From Pyrobaculum oguniense TE7 (GTDB lineage Archaea > Thermoproteota > Thermoprotei > Thermoproteales > Thermoproteaceae), in the NCBI GenBank assembly GCA_000247545.1, contig CP003316.1, positions 1,707,233 through 1,771,232 of the forward strand: a DNA stretch of 64,000 bases. The letters are read 5' to 3'. The number at the start of each line of letters is the position of its first letter. The first letter of the stretch is position 1. The notes under the pieces are model-generated. The model ran no database searches, was not told the DNA's origin, and was given only the letters and a program-made list of their open reading frames with translations. Positions 16,590-25,024 of this stretch are shown piece after piece. The position numbers and the translations under genes were made by a program.

Positions 16590-17726
16590 ATGCTTTCAGA
16601 AGAACACAAACTTACTGTTAAAGTAATTAGGGAGTTTGTAGACCAACATGTAAGGCCCAAGGCCAGAAGCATCGACAAGGGCGAATACCCGAGGCAGTTG
16701 CTAAAACTACTGGGGGAGCTTAACATCCTCGTGCCGACTCTTCCGCCTGATGTAGGCGGCGCCGGCGCCGATACCCTAACTCAGGTCCTGGTGGTAGAGG
16801 AACTGGCCAAGGCTAGCCCGGGCCTCGCCACGATTATGGAAATACAGAGCTCCATGCTGGCAGAGAATCTATACCACAACGGCAACAAGGTACACAGAGA
16901 GGAGGTTGTCCCGAAGCTTGCCTCTGGCGAGGCCGTTGGCGCCTTCGCCCTCTCGGAGCCTTGTTGCGGCTCGGACGCCGCGGCAATACAGACCAGGGCC
17001 GAGCGGAGGGGCGGGGAGTGGGTGATAAACGGGACGAAGATGTGGATAACAAGTGGCCTATACGCCGATTACTACTTGGTCTTTGCTAGGTCCGGCCCAG
17101 CCGAGGCTAGGCATAGGGCAATAACGGCGTTTCTCTTGCATCGTAATAGCTGTATAGAGGCGACGCCTATTGAGGTCATGGGGGTGCGGGGGACGGGCAC
17201 AGCCGAGGTTAGGCTCAACGACTGCCGTGCCGGCGACGACGATGTGGTGGGGGAGGTAAACGGCGGGTGGAAAATAGCCATGTGGGGGATAAACATGGGG
17301 AGACTCAACGTGGGGGCAATAGGCCTCGGCATTGCGGAGGAGGCTCTACGAGAGGCCTACATCTACGCCCAGAGGAGAATCGCCTTTGGGAAAGCCATAT
17401 CGGAGTTCCAGATAATACAGCACTACCTCGCGGAGATGTATGCAAGGACAGAGGCCCTCCGCTCTGTGGTCTACACAGCGGCGAAGATGCGAGATGCCGG
17501 CGATTCTGACTTTCCGCTTTATGCCCAAGTGGCAAAACTCCTCGGCTCAAGGACGGCGGTGGACGTGGTGAGGCTGGCGTTGCAAATACAAGGGGGCTAC
17601 GGCTATTCTACAGACTCGCCTCTAGAAATGCTGTACCGCGACGCCAAGGTAACGGAGATATACGAGGGGACAAATGAGATTATCCTAAACACGATATACA
17701 AGTTTATGAGGGAGAAGTTCGCCTAG
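16590..17726 (+). CDS. Acyl-CoA dehydrogenase (FAD), second copy
   Basis: This 378-residue protein has the family signature FALSEPCCGSDAAAIQTRAE and the C-terminal EIYEGTNEII block. It shares long identical stretches with the acyl-CoA dehydrogenase at 9452 (for example GVRGTGTAE and VVGEVNGGWKI), so the two are paralogues. ATG 16590 gives MLSEEHKL, which aligns with the paralogue start and is spaced about 22 nt from the TATA-like box; the Met codons at 16560 and 16584 lie too close to that box. It should oxidise an acyl-CoA whose product is cleaved by the divergent thiolase. The chain type cannot be read from the sequence. Confidence 0.93.
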   Translation: MLSEEHKLTVKVIREFVDQHVRPKARSIDKGEYPRQLLKLLGELNILVPTLPPDVGGAGADTLTQVLVVEELAKASPGLATIMEIQSSMLAENLYHNGNKVHREEVVPKLASGEAVGAFALSEPCCGSDAAAIQTRAERRGGEWVINGTKMWITSGLYADYYLVFARSGPAEARHRAITAFLLHRNSCIEATPIEVMGVRGTGTAEVRLNDCRAGDDDVVGEVNGGWKIAMWGINMGRLNVGAIGLGIAEEALREAYIYAQRRIAFGKAISEFQIIQHYLAEMYARTEALRSVVYTAAKMRDAGDSDFPLYAQVAKLLGSRTAVDVVRLALQIQGGYGYSTDSPLEMLYRDAKVTEIYEGTNEIILNTIYKFMREKFA

Positions 17727-17740
17727 GCGAGGTGTTGGCG

Positions 17741-18339
17741 ATTGGCAGAATTCTTCCCCTTTTATGCCACTGGTATTCTCCTCGTTTTGTTCCTCCCTCT
17801 GTTGGGCGAGCTTTCCGCCGCCGTAGCCACGTTAGGCTTCTCTCTAGCCAATTCCACGATGTTAAAGCCTCGGCCCTTGGTTATTTGGCCTTTTGCCTTT
17901 GCCGTATTTATGTAGTACGTGGCCCGCGTTGTTGAAGTATTTATTGTATTGCAGTTCGTAACCCTCGCTTCAGCGGTTGCGGTTAGGAGGAGGGCCATGT
18001 CGACTTGTGTCGCTAGTAGTGAACTAGGTCGCGGCGCAGGTTATGGCCCAGCCGTCAGCATGCCTTTTAGGCTATTTGGCTCAGCGATCTGTTGCCCCAC
18101 CCATGGGAATACCCCCTCTACATTGCCGTCTAGTGGCTCATATATCAGACACGCAGAAGAGCCGTAAACTGGTGCTAAGGACGAATAGAAAATCGGTGCT
18201 CGCCATCGGTGAGACCCCGGCGATATAGAGGAATTGGGGAAAGTTTCTGAGTAAGTGTTGTAACGGCCTAGTAACGCTGATTTCGCAGATTAGGGGCTAG
18301 TGCCGTGCTTGGATAATTAAGCCCACGCGCGGCTTCCCC
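17741..18339 (+). other. Gene-free stretch with a decayed membrane-protein remnant
   Basis: The 613 bases after the acyl-CoA dehydrogenase have no intact gene. At 17750-18000 one plus-strand frame is strikingly hydrophobic. It reads ATGILLVLFLPLLGELSAAV, then LVIWPFAFAVFM, a TAG, and VEVFIVLQFVTLASAVAVRR. This looks like two or three membrane helices broken by a stop. The family cannot be named. From 18000 to 18339 I see nothing that resembles a gene, RNA or repeat. Confidence 0.35.
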
Positions 18340-19674
18340 CTACGCTTTCTGGATTTTTCCCGCTTTTTTAATCGCCCTGATGATGTTGACGTAACCCGTG
18401 CAGCGGCATATGTTCTTCACCGAGAGCCTAAGCACCTCGTCCCTCACCCCTGGGTCTACGCTGAGGTAATCCACAACTGTCATTATGAAGCCGTGGGTGC
18501 AGTAGCCGCACTGTGAGGCGAACTCCTCGAGGAACGCCCTCTGCACTGGGTGGAGTTCTCCGCCGCGCTGGAGGGTGCGCACCGTTTCAATTCTATGGCC
18601 CAATGCCTGCGGGGCGAAGATAGTGCACGACTTCACGGCGCGGCCGTCCATAAGCACTGTGCACGCTCCGCACCTCCCCTCGTCGCAACCCCTCTTCACC
18701 TCCTTTGCCCCCCTTTCCCTTAAGAAATCCACTAGCAACTTCCTCGGCTCTGCGTCTACTGGAACCTCTACGCCGTTTATCCACGTGGTGAATCCGCCTC
18801 CGCCCCGCCAGGTGGTAAGGCGATCGAACGTGGGGAGGCTCCACGCCGAGCTTTCAGCCAGCTCTTTTAGGACCTTGGACAGGAGTTGGGGCAATACCTT
18901 TTTCTTATCCTCATAGCTCATGTGGAGATCGTCGTATGGCTCGCCTTCCGGTAGCTCTGAGACAATTCTTGAGACCAACCCGGGCAACTCCTCAAGAGAG
19001 AGGCCGTCGAGAACTCCCGCCGCGGCGACCGGCCTCGTGTATAGACCTCCCACAGCCACGCGCGATTTGGCAACAGTGCCGTCTTTTTCCTCCGCCGCTG
19101 CTGCCACAACTAGGCTCGGGTAGGCGGCGCCCCTTTTCTTAAACACGGCCACCGCCTGGCGGCTCCACCTCGGGACTGACACATCCACCACAAGACCCTT
19201 CTCCGTCTCGTAAGGCCCCTTCACGTAGCTTTCCACCGTCATCCTTTTAACTGCGCCTTTTTCCCTCACGACGACCTCAGCGCCGAGCGCCACGAGCACC
19301 GGTATGTAGTTAGCGGCTGGATCGGCGTGGGCGAGGGAGCCGCCTATCGTCCCTCTGTTGCGCACTTGGAGGTCGGCGATATGCCACGCCGCCTTCGCCA
19401 GGGCAGGAGCATGCTCCACCACTGCCCTATGCATAGCCACGTCGTTGTGTACCACCAAGGCTCCTATCACTAGCCGCTCACCAACTCGCACGTAGCGGAG
19501 CTCGTCCAGCTCGAATATGTCGACAAGCCCCTCGTAGGTAAAGCCAAGCTTAAGGAGAGTGGATAAGGACTGACCCCCGGCCAGGGGCTTGTACCCCTCT
19601 TCCATGTACCTAAGGGCATCCCCTACGCTTCCAGCCTTCACGTATTTAAATGGCCTGGGATATGCGGGTCTCAT
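18340..19674 (-). CDS. Molybdenum hydroxylase FAD subunit fused to [2Fe-2S] subunit
   Basis: This 444-residue protein joins two subunits that are usually separate. Residues 1-about 285 are the CoxM/XDH-B type FAD domain, with KPLAGGQSLSTLLKLG (about 29-44) and NRGTIGGSLAHADPAANY (about 106-123). Residues about 295-444 are the CoxS type iron-sulfur subunit, with a plant-type cluster (C330, C335, C338, C350) and the helical-domain cluster (C389, C392, C423, C425). The order is FAD first, FeS last, the reverse of xanthine dehydrogenase. It carries electrons from the molybdenum subunit encoded just upstream (ATGA overlap at 19671-19674). It is the last gene of the aldehyde dehydrogenase, hydratase and hydroxylase operon. 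Confidence 0.92.
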   Translation of the reverse strand: MRPAYPRPFKYVKAGSVGDALRYMEEGYKPLAGGQSLSTLLKLGFTYEGLVDIFELDELRYVRVGERLVIGALVVHNDVAMHRAVVEHAPALAKAAWHIADLQVRNRGTIGGSLAHADPAANYIPVLVALGAEVVVREKGAVKRMTVESYVKGPYETEKGLVVDVSVPRWSRQAVAVFKKRGAAYPSLVVAAAAEEKDGTVAKSRVAVGGLYTRPVAAAGVLDGLSLEELPGLVSRIVSELPEGEPYDDLHMSYEDKKKVLPQLLSKVLKELAESSAWSLPTFDRLTTWRGGGGFTTWINGVEVPVDAEPRKLLVDFLRERGAKEVKRGCDEGRCGACTVLMDGRAVKSCTIFAPQALGHRIETVRTLQRGGELHPVQRAFLEEFASQCGYCTHGFIMTVVDYLSVDPGVRDEVLRLSVKNICRCTGYVNIIRAIKKAGKIQKA

Positions 19675-21971
19675 ACCGGCAACGAAGACACCCTCCTCTT
19701 CAGGAGGTCGGCCACCGCGTTCGCAACAGCGGCTGGGGCTCCCATTACGGGGCCCTCCCCGGATCCCAGCGCCCCGGATGGGAGATAGCCAACGGGCGTC
19801 TCGAAGTGTATCAGCTCCACCTCCACGCCGACGAAGTGGGAGAGGTCAGGGGTGCCGTACGTCTCCAGGAGGAGGGATCTAAGCGAGGCGTCCTCCCCGT
19901 ACTTCAGCTCTTCGTAAAGCGCCATGCAGACGCCGTGGTGGACGCCCCCGTAGAGCTGGCCGTCGAGAAGCTCCCTCTTTAATATCCTCCCCGCGTCGTG
20001 GGCTACGACGTATTTCACCAGCCTCACGTCGCCATCGGCCTCCTCCACCACCGCCAGGTGGGCTTGGAGTGCGTAGGCAGCCGACGAGTTGACCCTGTCG
20101 CCCTCGGGAGCCTTAACGGTAGGCGGGTGGAAGAACACAGTAGCGGAGAGGTCTGGGTCGATCCCCTCGGGGAGGCCGCCGGGATCCCAATGGACAGCTG
20201 AGGCGATTTTCCGGATGTCCAGCCTCCTCTTTGGGTCAGCCTCGTCGTATACGACGCCTCCCTCGTACACCACCCTCTTCGTTTTGAGCAGAGCAGCGCC
20301 CAGCTCAATAATTTTCTCCCTTAGGCGCCTCGCGGCGAGTATTGCGGCGCTGGCAACCACTGGCGCAAAGCGGCTTGAGTAGCTACCGCTGGAGAGAGAC
20401 CACGTCAGTGATGTGTCCACCCTGTATGTCACCTTCACGTCGCTTGGGTCTATCCCTAGCTCCCTCGCCACCACCTCCGCCAGCGCGGTCTCGTGGCCGA
20501 GGCCCTCGTTCGTGGCATTTACGAAGACGTTTACCACGCCGCTGGGGTCTAGGCTCACCGTCACGTACTCCCCTGCGCCGGAGTGGGGGTACCTCCTCTT
20601 CTCCGCCTCCACAGCCACGTCTACGTAGCCTAGATTCGTGCCGCTGGGCTCCACAACTAGGGCTATCCCCACCCCGACCCTCCTCCCTCTTTCTTGTTCT
20701 TCGCGCCACTTCCTATACTCAGCCTCAATGGCCTTCACCACAGAGGTGTAGTCCAACATTGGGTAAAGGCCCCCCGTAGGCGTCTCGTAGAACCTCCAGC
20801 CGTACTTCTCTACGGGGAACTTCGTGATTAGGTTCCTCATCCTGAGATCTAGGGGGTCTAAGCCAAGCCGCCTCGCCAGCTCGTCCACAGCCCTCTCAAG
20901 GGCGAAGTAGAACTGCGGCCCTCCATAACCCCTGTTGAGCCCCGTCGGAGCCCTGTTAGTCAGCACTACCGTGTAGTCCGCTTCCACCGCCCGGATGTCG
21001 TAGGCGCCGTTGAGGTTGCCGTGGACGCGGAAGAGGGCGCCGGGCTCAGGCGGCCTTAGGTAGGCCCCGACCTCCTCTACAAATTGGTACCTAACGGCGA
21101 GAATCCTCCCATCCCTTGTGGCGGCGATCTCCACCCGGCCTCGCCTCTCGCCGTTGGAGCTACTTGCCGCTAAGCTCTCCAACCTCGTCTCAACCCACTT
21201 CACAGGCGCGCTGGCCAGCCTAGAAGCCGCCGCCGCGAGGACTACGTAGGGGTAGAGGGAGTACTTAATCCCAAAGCTCCCCCCGATGTCCCTCGGCGTC
21301 TGGAGGTGGATTTTAGACGTGGGGATATCAAGCGCCCTGGCTATGAAGTAGACGTAGAGGGCGGGGCCCTGGATGTTGGCCACGGCGTGGAGCTCATAGC
21401 CTCGGAAGTCCGCAAGTACGCCGTATGGTTCAAGAGGCATGGCTGTGTGCCTGGGGAATCTGAAGTCGAAAGCCTCCACCACGTCGGCGTTTTTAAAAGC
21501 GGATTCCACATCGCCGAAGGACATGCGGCGCCTCATGGCCACGTTTGTGCCGAGCTCCTCGTGAACCAGCGCCCTGCCCCTCAGTGCGTCTTCTATACTG
21601 GCCACGGGCTCAAGCGGCTCGAAGTCGACATAGACGTAGTCCAGCAGATCCGCCGCCTTGTATTTATCTCTAGCCAGCACCACCGCCACAGGCTCGCCGA
21701 AGAACTTGGCCTTACCCACGGCGAATGGGTAGTACTTTATGGGCAGGCCCAAGGCGTTGGGGAAGGGGTTTTTCACCACCTTTAAGAGGTCCTCGGGACC
21801 GAAGGCCATACCGCCGCGTCTCCACACATCGCTTACATCGACCTTTTTAATTTTGGCGTGGGGGTACGGGCTACGGTAAATCGCCATATGGAGAGCGCCG
21901 GCGGGCTCCGGGACGTCGTCAATATACTCGCCGGCCCCCGTGACGGCCCTAAGCCCTTCTCTATACGTCAT
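19671..21971 (-). CDS. Molybdenum hydroxylase large subunit (aldehyde oxidoreductase/xanthine dehydrogenase family)
   Basis: This 766-residue subunit holds the molybdopterin cofactor. Blocks seen are GSFGIKYSLYPYVVLAAAAS, NRAPTGLNRGYGGPQFYFAL, EGLGHETALAEVVARELGID and GALGSGEGPVMGAPAAVANA, the last with the catalytic Glu region near residue 738. The AYRCSFR loop of form I CO dehydrogenase is replaced by GLNRGYGGPQ, so it is not a CO dehydrogenase. It fits aldehyde oxidoreductases or aryl-CoA dehydroxylases such as 4-hydroxybenzoyl-CoA reductase. ATG 21971 overlaps the enoyl-CoA hydratase stop and its own stop overlaps the fused small subunit. The substrate is probably an aldehyde, heterocycle or CoA ester processed by the same operon. 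Confidence 0.9.
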   Translation of the reverse strand: MTYREGLRAVTGAGEYIDDVPEPAGALHMAIYRSPYPHAKIKKVDVSDVWRRGGMAFGPEDLLKVVKNPFPNALGLPIKYYPFAVGKAKFFGEPVAVVLARDKYKAADLLDYVYVDFEPLEPVASIEDALRGRALVHEELGTNVAMRRRMSFGDVESAFKNADVVEAFDFRFPRHTAMPLEPYGVLADFRGYELHAVANIQGPALYVYFIARALDIPTSKIHLQTPRDIGGSFGIKYSLYPYVVLAAAASRLASAPVKWVETRLESLAASSSNGERRGRVEIAATRDGRILAVRYQFVEEVGAYLRPPEPGALFRVHGNLNGAYDIRAVEADYTVVLTNRAPTGLNRGYGGPQFYFALERAVDELARRLGLDPLDLRMRNLITKFPVEKYGWRFYETPTGGLYPMLDYTSVVKAIEAEYRKWREEQERGRRVGVGIALVVEPSGTNLGYVDVAVEAEKRRYPHSGAGEYVTVSLDPSGVVNVFVNATNEGLGHETALAEVVARELGIDPSDVKVTYRVDTSLTWSLSSGSYSSRFAPVVASAAILAARRLREKIIELGAALLKTKRVVYEGGVVYDEADPKRRLDIRKIASAVHWDPGGLPEGIDPDLSATVFFHPPTVKAPEGDRVNSSAAYALQAHLAVVEEADGDVRLVKYVVAHDAGRILKRELLDGQLYGGVHHGVCMALYEELKYGEDASLRSLLLETYGTPDLSHFVGVEVELIHFETPVGYLPSGALGSGEGPVMGAPAAVANAVADLLKRRVSSLPV

Positions 21972-22747
21972 GCCCCCTTATAGGACGGCTTCCTTTTCTC
22001 AAAGAAAGACTTTATCCCCTCCTCAAAATCTCTGCTATAGCGCAAAACGCCGAAAGTCTTCCTCTCTAAGTCAAAGCCGACCTCTCTCGGCGCGTCGGCG
22101 ACTAGGGCAATCAGCTTCTTCGCCTCCTTGAGGGCGAAGGGCGGAAGCTCCTTTAACTCCCTCGCCACCTCTAACACCCTACTCCTTAAGGACTCCCTGG
22201 GCACTACCTCATCCACTAGCCCCAGGGCATATGCCTCACGGGCGCTCATCCTCTTTCCAAGTAGCAGGTAGTATTTAGATCTAAGGGGTCCCACGGCCTT
22301 TACGAAGCGGGTTAAGCCCCCGCTGGCTGGGACCATCCCAAGCCTCACCTCGGGTAGCCCAAGGACCGAGTCCTCAGAGGCTATTCTTATGTCACAAGAT
22401 AGGGCGAGCTCAAGGCCCCCGCCCAGCACATAGCCTTTAAGCTCCGCCACTGTTGGCACTGGGAGCTCCTCCAGCTCCACCAAGGTCCTCCCCCACTCGA
22501 GCAGATCAGCCGTGGTTGTCTTTAAGAACTCCCCCATGTCGCCCCCCGCCGAGAAGGCCTTGTCACCTGCCGAGGCCACCACAACTACCTTCGCTGGGAG
22601 GTTTCTGAGATCCCGCACAGCCTCGCCTATGCCCCTCCTCATCTCCAGCGTGATTACGTTTAGCTTTTCTGGGTAGTTGAGGAGCAACTGATAGACGCCT
22701 TCCTCAAGCTCCTCCACCACTATTTTCCCACTTGCGTACGCCCTCAT
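21968..22747 (-). CDS. Enoyl-CoA hydratase/isomerase
   Basis: This 259-residue crotonase-family protein has the oxyanion-hole motifs FSAGGDMGEF and GYVLGGGLELALSCDIRIAS, followed by LGLPEVRLGMVPASGG, where the Glu of PEVRLG is a usual catalytic acid. It adds water to a 2-enoyl-CoA, or isomerises it. ATG 22747 overlaps the aldehyde dehydrogenase stop by ATGA; the frame extended to 22816 is antisense to that gene and is rejected. The setting, between an aldehyde dehydrogenase and a molybdenum hydroxylase, suggests breakdown of an aromatic or branched acid instead of simple fatty acids, but that is inference. Confidence 0.92.
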   Translation of the reverse strand: MRAYASGKIVVEELEEGVYQLLLNYPEKLNVITLEMRRGIGEAVRDLRNLPAKVVVVASAGDKAFSAGGDMGEFLKTTTADLLEWGRTLVELEELPVPTVAELKGYVLGGGLELALSCDIRIASEDSVLGLPEVRLGMVPASGGLTRFVKAVGPLRSKYYLLLGKRMSAREAYALGLVDEVVPRESLRSRVLEVARELKELPPFALKEAKKLIALVADAPREVGFDLERKTFGVLRYSRDFEEGIKSFFEKRKPSYKGA

Positions 22748-24180
22748 ATTGGGTACTTCCTCTCCCGTAGCGTCACGGTGACCCAGCGGTCGTAGGTCGT
22801 CTCGTGAAAGGACCACTCCCCGCCCTCTCTGCCAAAGCCGCTAGCCTTTATCCCGCCGAACGGGACATGCGACTCCTCGAGCATCGTCACGTCGTTTATG
22901 TGGACCATGCCGCTTTCTATTGCGTCTGCTATTTTAAAGGCCCTGGTAATGTTCGTGGTAACCACGGCAGCTGATAGGCCGTAGTCTGTATCGTTGGCCA
23001 CCTCAACCGCCTCGTCGTCGTTTTTCACGGAGACGACGGGCCTAATAGGGCCGAAGACCTCCTCCCTCATGATCCTAAAATTCCTATCCACGTCCACAAA
23101 CACCGTGGGCCAGAAATAGGCCCCGCTCCGCCTCCCGCCTGCGAGAACCTTACCTCCTCTCGCCACCGCGTCGTCGAAGAACTTCTGCATTTCCTCTGCC
23201 TGTCTTTCGGATATCAGCGGCCCCTGCTCCGTTGATTTATCCCTCGGATCGCCCACCTTCAGCTGGGAAACGCGTTCTACAAACTTCTTGAGGAATAGAT
23301 CATATACTCGTTCGTGCACTATTATGCGTTTGCTAGAGGTACATATCTGCCCCTGGTGGAAGAAGGCGCCAAACACCGCAATCCTCACAGCCAAGTTTAT
23401 ATCTGCGTCGTCGAGGATGATCAAGGGGTCGCTACCGCCTAGCTCCAGGGTGACGGTCTTCAAAGTGCCGGAGGCCTTAGACGCTATTTCCCTCCCGGTG
23501 GCGCTCTCTCCGGTAAAGGTGACATGAGACACACTCCTATTCGTCACGATTTCGTCACCCACCACGGGGCCAGGCCCAATCACTAAATTGAAAACGCCTT
23601 TGGGGAACCCGGCTTGGTGAATCATCTCGGCAATTTTATACCCCGTGATTGGCGTCTCGCTCGCCGACTTGTACACCACGGTGTTGCCAGCGGCTAGGGC
23701 GTGGGCAATCTTCTTCATTGAAATCGAGAGGGGATAATTCCACGGCGTTATGATCCCCACAACGCCTTTAGACTTTTTAAAAACCATTGAGATAACGCCC
23801 TCCATATCTGACTGAAGGGTCCTCCCGCCGTAGTGTCTAGCTAACTCCGCAGCGTTTCTAACAAGCCTCTCAGTAAAGACCACCTCGCCCCACGCCTTTT
23901 TGTATATGCCTCCCCCCTCAATAATCAGTGTCTCGATAAGCTCCTCCTCTCTGCTTTTGATAATTTCATAAAGCTTGTAGAGCAACTCAGCCCTTTTAAT
24001 AGCCGGTGTCTGCGACCACGTCTTTACGGCGTCATATGCCGCGTCTATAGCTACCTTCGCGTCCTCCCTTCTGCTCACAGGCATCTCCGCTAGAGGGGAC
24101 TTATCAATAGGTGAAAGCTTGATTTTGTACTCCTCAGTAGATACGAATTCGCCATTGATGTAATTTTTGAGCTTCTGCAT
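22744..24180 (-). CDS. NAD(P)-dependent aldehyde dehydrogenase
   Basis: This 478-residue enzyme is complete. It has the oxyanion Asn region GIITPWNYPLSISMKK, the coenzyme loop FTGESATGREIA, the general base in LELGGSDPLIIL, the nucleophile Cys in FHQGQICTSSKR and the EEVFGPI block. The profile (TPWNYPL, HVPFGGIKASGFGREGG) resembles the benzaldehyde/vanillin dehydrogenase branch, which oxidises aldehydes to acids. It is the first gene of a four-gene coupled operon; A/T-rich ATATTTAAATA at about 24201-24211 serves as TATA box about 24 nt before ATG 24180. Confidence 0.93.
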   Translation of the reverse strand: MQKLKNYINGEFVSTEEYKIKLSPIDKSPLAEMPVSRREDAKVAIDAAYDAVKTWSQTPAIKRAELLYKLYEIIKSREEELIETLIIEGGGIYKKAWGEVVFTERLVRNAAELARHYGGRTLQSDMEGVISMVFKKSKGVVGIITPWNYPLSISMKKIAHALAAGNTVVYKSASETPITGYKIAEMIHQAGFPKGVFNLVIGPGPVVGDEIVTNRSVSHVTFTGESATGREIASKASGTLKTVTLELGGSDPLIILDDADINLAVRIAVFGAFFHQGQICTSSKRIIVHERVYDLFLKKFVERVSQLKVGDPRDKSTEQGPLISERQAEEMQKFFDDAVARGGKVLAGGRRSGAYFWPTVFVDVDRNFRIMREEVFGPIRPVVSVKNDDEAVEVANDTDYGLSAAVVTTNITRAFKIADAIESGMVHINDVTMLEESHVPFGGIKASGFGREGGEWSFHETTYDRWVTVTLRERKYPI

Positions 24181-24200
24181 GAATTTTCCAAAACATAAAT

Positions 24201-24211
24201 AATATTTAAAT
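24201..24211 (-). promoter_or_regulatory. TATA box of the aldehyde dehydrogenase operon
   Basis: The box ATATTTAAATA is palindromic and about 25 nt upstream of ATG 24180 within a very A/T-rich 160-base spacer. Because of the palindrome it could also drive transcription toward the decayed ABC transporter genes on the plus strand. Confidence 0.5.
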
Positions 24212-24345
24212 ATTTTTCCATTTATAAAATTTTAAGTTTCTAATCCTAAATCTATCAATTATTATCCTTACAAAAAAATTGAAAAACAAATTTATTAATA
24301 GGAAATTGTTAAAACTAAATAATAGTAGTAATTGGAGGTTATAAT

Positions 24346-24500
24346 ATTGAGGTCAATTTCAACGGCGTCGTGGCTCTAAGAAATGTAACTATTGAGGCGG
24401 AGCGCGGCAAAATCTACGCCGTTGTGGGCCCCAACGGCGCTCAATGGCGTTGGCAAAACTACTTTACTTAACGTATTTTTCGAGGCTTGTTAAACCAAAT
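24346..24500 (+). pseudogene. Remnant of a LivG-type ABC transporter ATPase
   Basis: The frame from 24346 reads NFNGVVALRNVTIEAERGKI, then YAVVGPNGA, the start of LivG/UrtD-type ATPases up to the P-loop. A ten-base insertion-like shift follows, and another frame gives GVGKTTLLNVF, completing GPNGAGKTTLLN. A third frame has RLVKPNK. The rest of the ATPase (Q-loop, signature, Walker B) is gone. It lies immediately before LivM-like remnants, as in branched-chain amino acid or amide importers. It is non-functional. Confidence 0.75.
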
Positions 24501-24609
24501 AAAGTGCAGAGTAATTTATGGAGGCGAAACCACATAGACGGCGCAGGGCGAATCAAATACAACTGTCGTTTAAAGATATTGAGAAGTCTTCTGGAATGTC
24601 CTCCCTATC

Positions 24610-25024
24610 CCCATTTTAGCTCTGACGTGGGGCTTGATTTTGTGATATCTCTGCTTTCGATTACGCTTATTCATTTATCGTTCTTGGCAAATTATAGGTA
24701 CGTCATATACAGGCCGCGCCTTGAAGGGAATTCGGGATAGGGACATATCGGCTGAGATTATTAGCAATTACGCTACGGCGGGAGGAGCCCTGTGGGTCTT
24801 TGCAAGGGTTGTGGCTGTGGAGAGCTTTACGCTTGGGCGTCGCTAGAGTTGTTGGTAGTCGTTCTCATCGGCGGCTTGGTAGGGTCATGTGGAGATCTAT
24901 TCCCGGCTCTATGTTTGTACTATTAAGTTTGAGCCTATAAAAAATACGCTGTTTTTTACTGGAATCAAGGGTATAGACATAGGGCTTAGAGACATGTTAT
25001 TTGGAGCTATCCTCGTATTTCTCC
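24610..25024 (+). pseudogene. Remnant of a LivM-type ABC transporter permease
   Basis: Fragments in several frames match LivM permeases. They are LDFVISLLSITLIHLSFLAN (near the N-terminus), then GRALKGIRDRDISAEIISNY, which is the conserved cytoplasmic loop, ARVVAVESFTLGRR, LLVVVLIGGLVGS and, at the end, GLRDMLFGAILVFLLREP. Two or more stops and a large internal deletion separate them. The last residues run to the end of the acyl-CoA synthetase gene on the other strand. A lost importer of the branched-chain amino acid class probably fed the catabolic genes around it; the substrate is unknown. Confidence 0.7.

Noticed and set aside
19671-21971. CO dehydrogenase annotation for the molybdenum subunit
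   Set aside because: The copper-binding AYRCSFR loop of form I CO dehydrogenase is replaced by GLNRGYGGPQ, so the protein is an aldehyde- or aryl-CoA-type hydroxylase.
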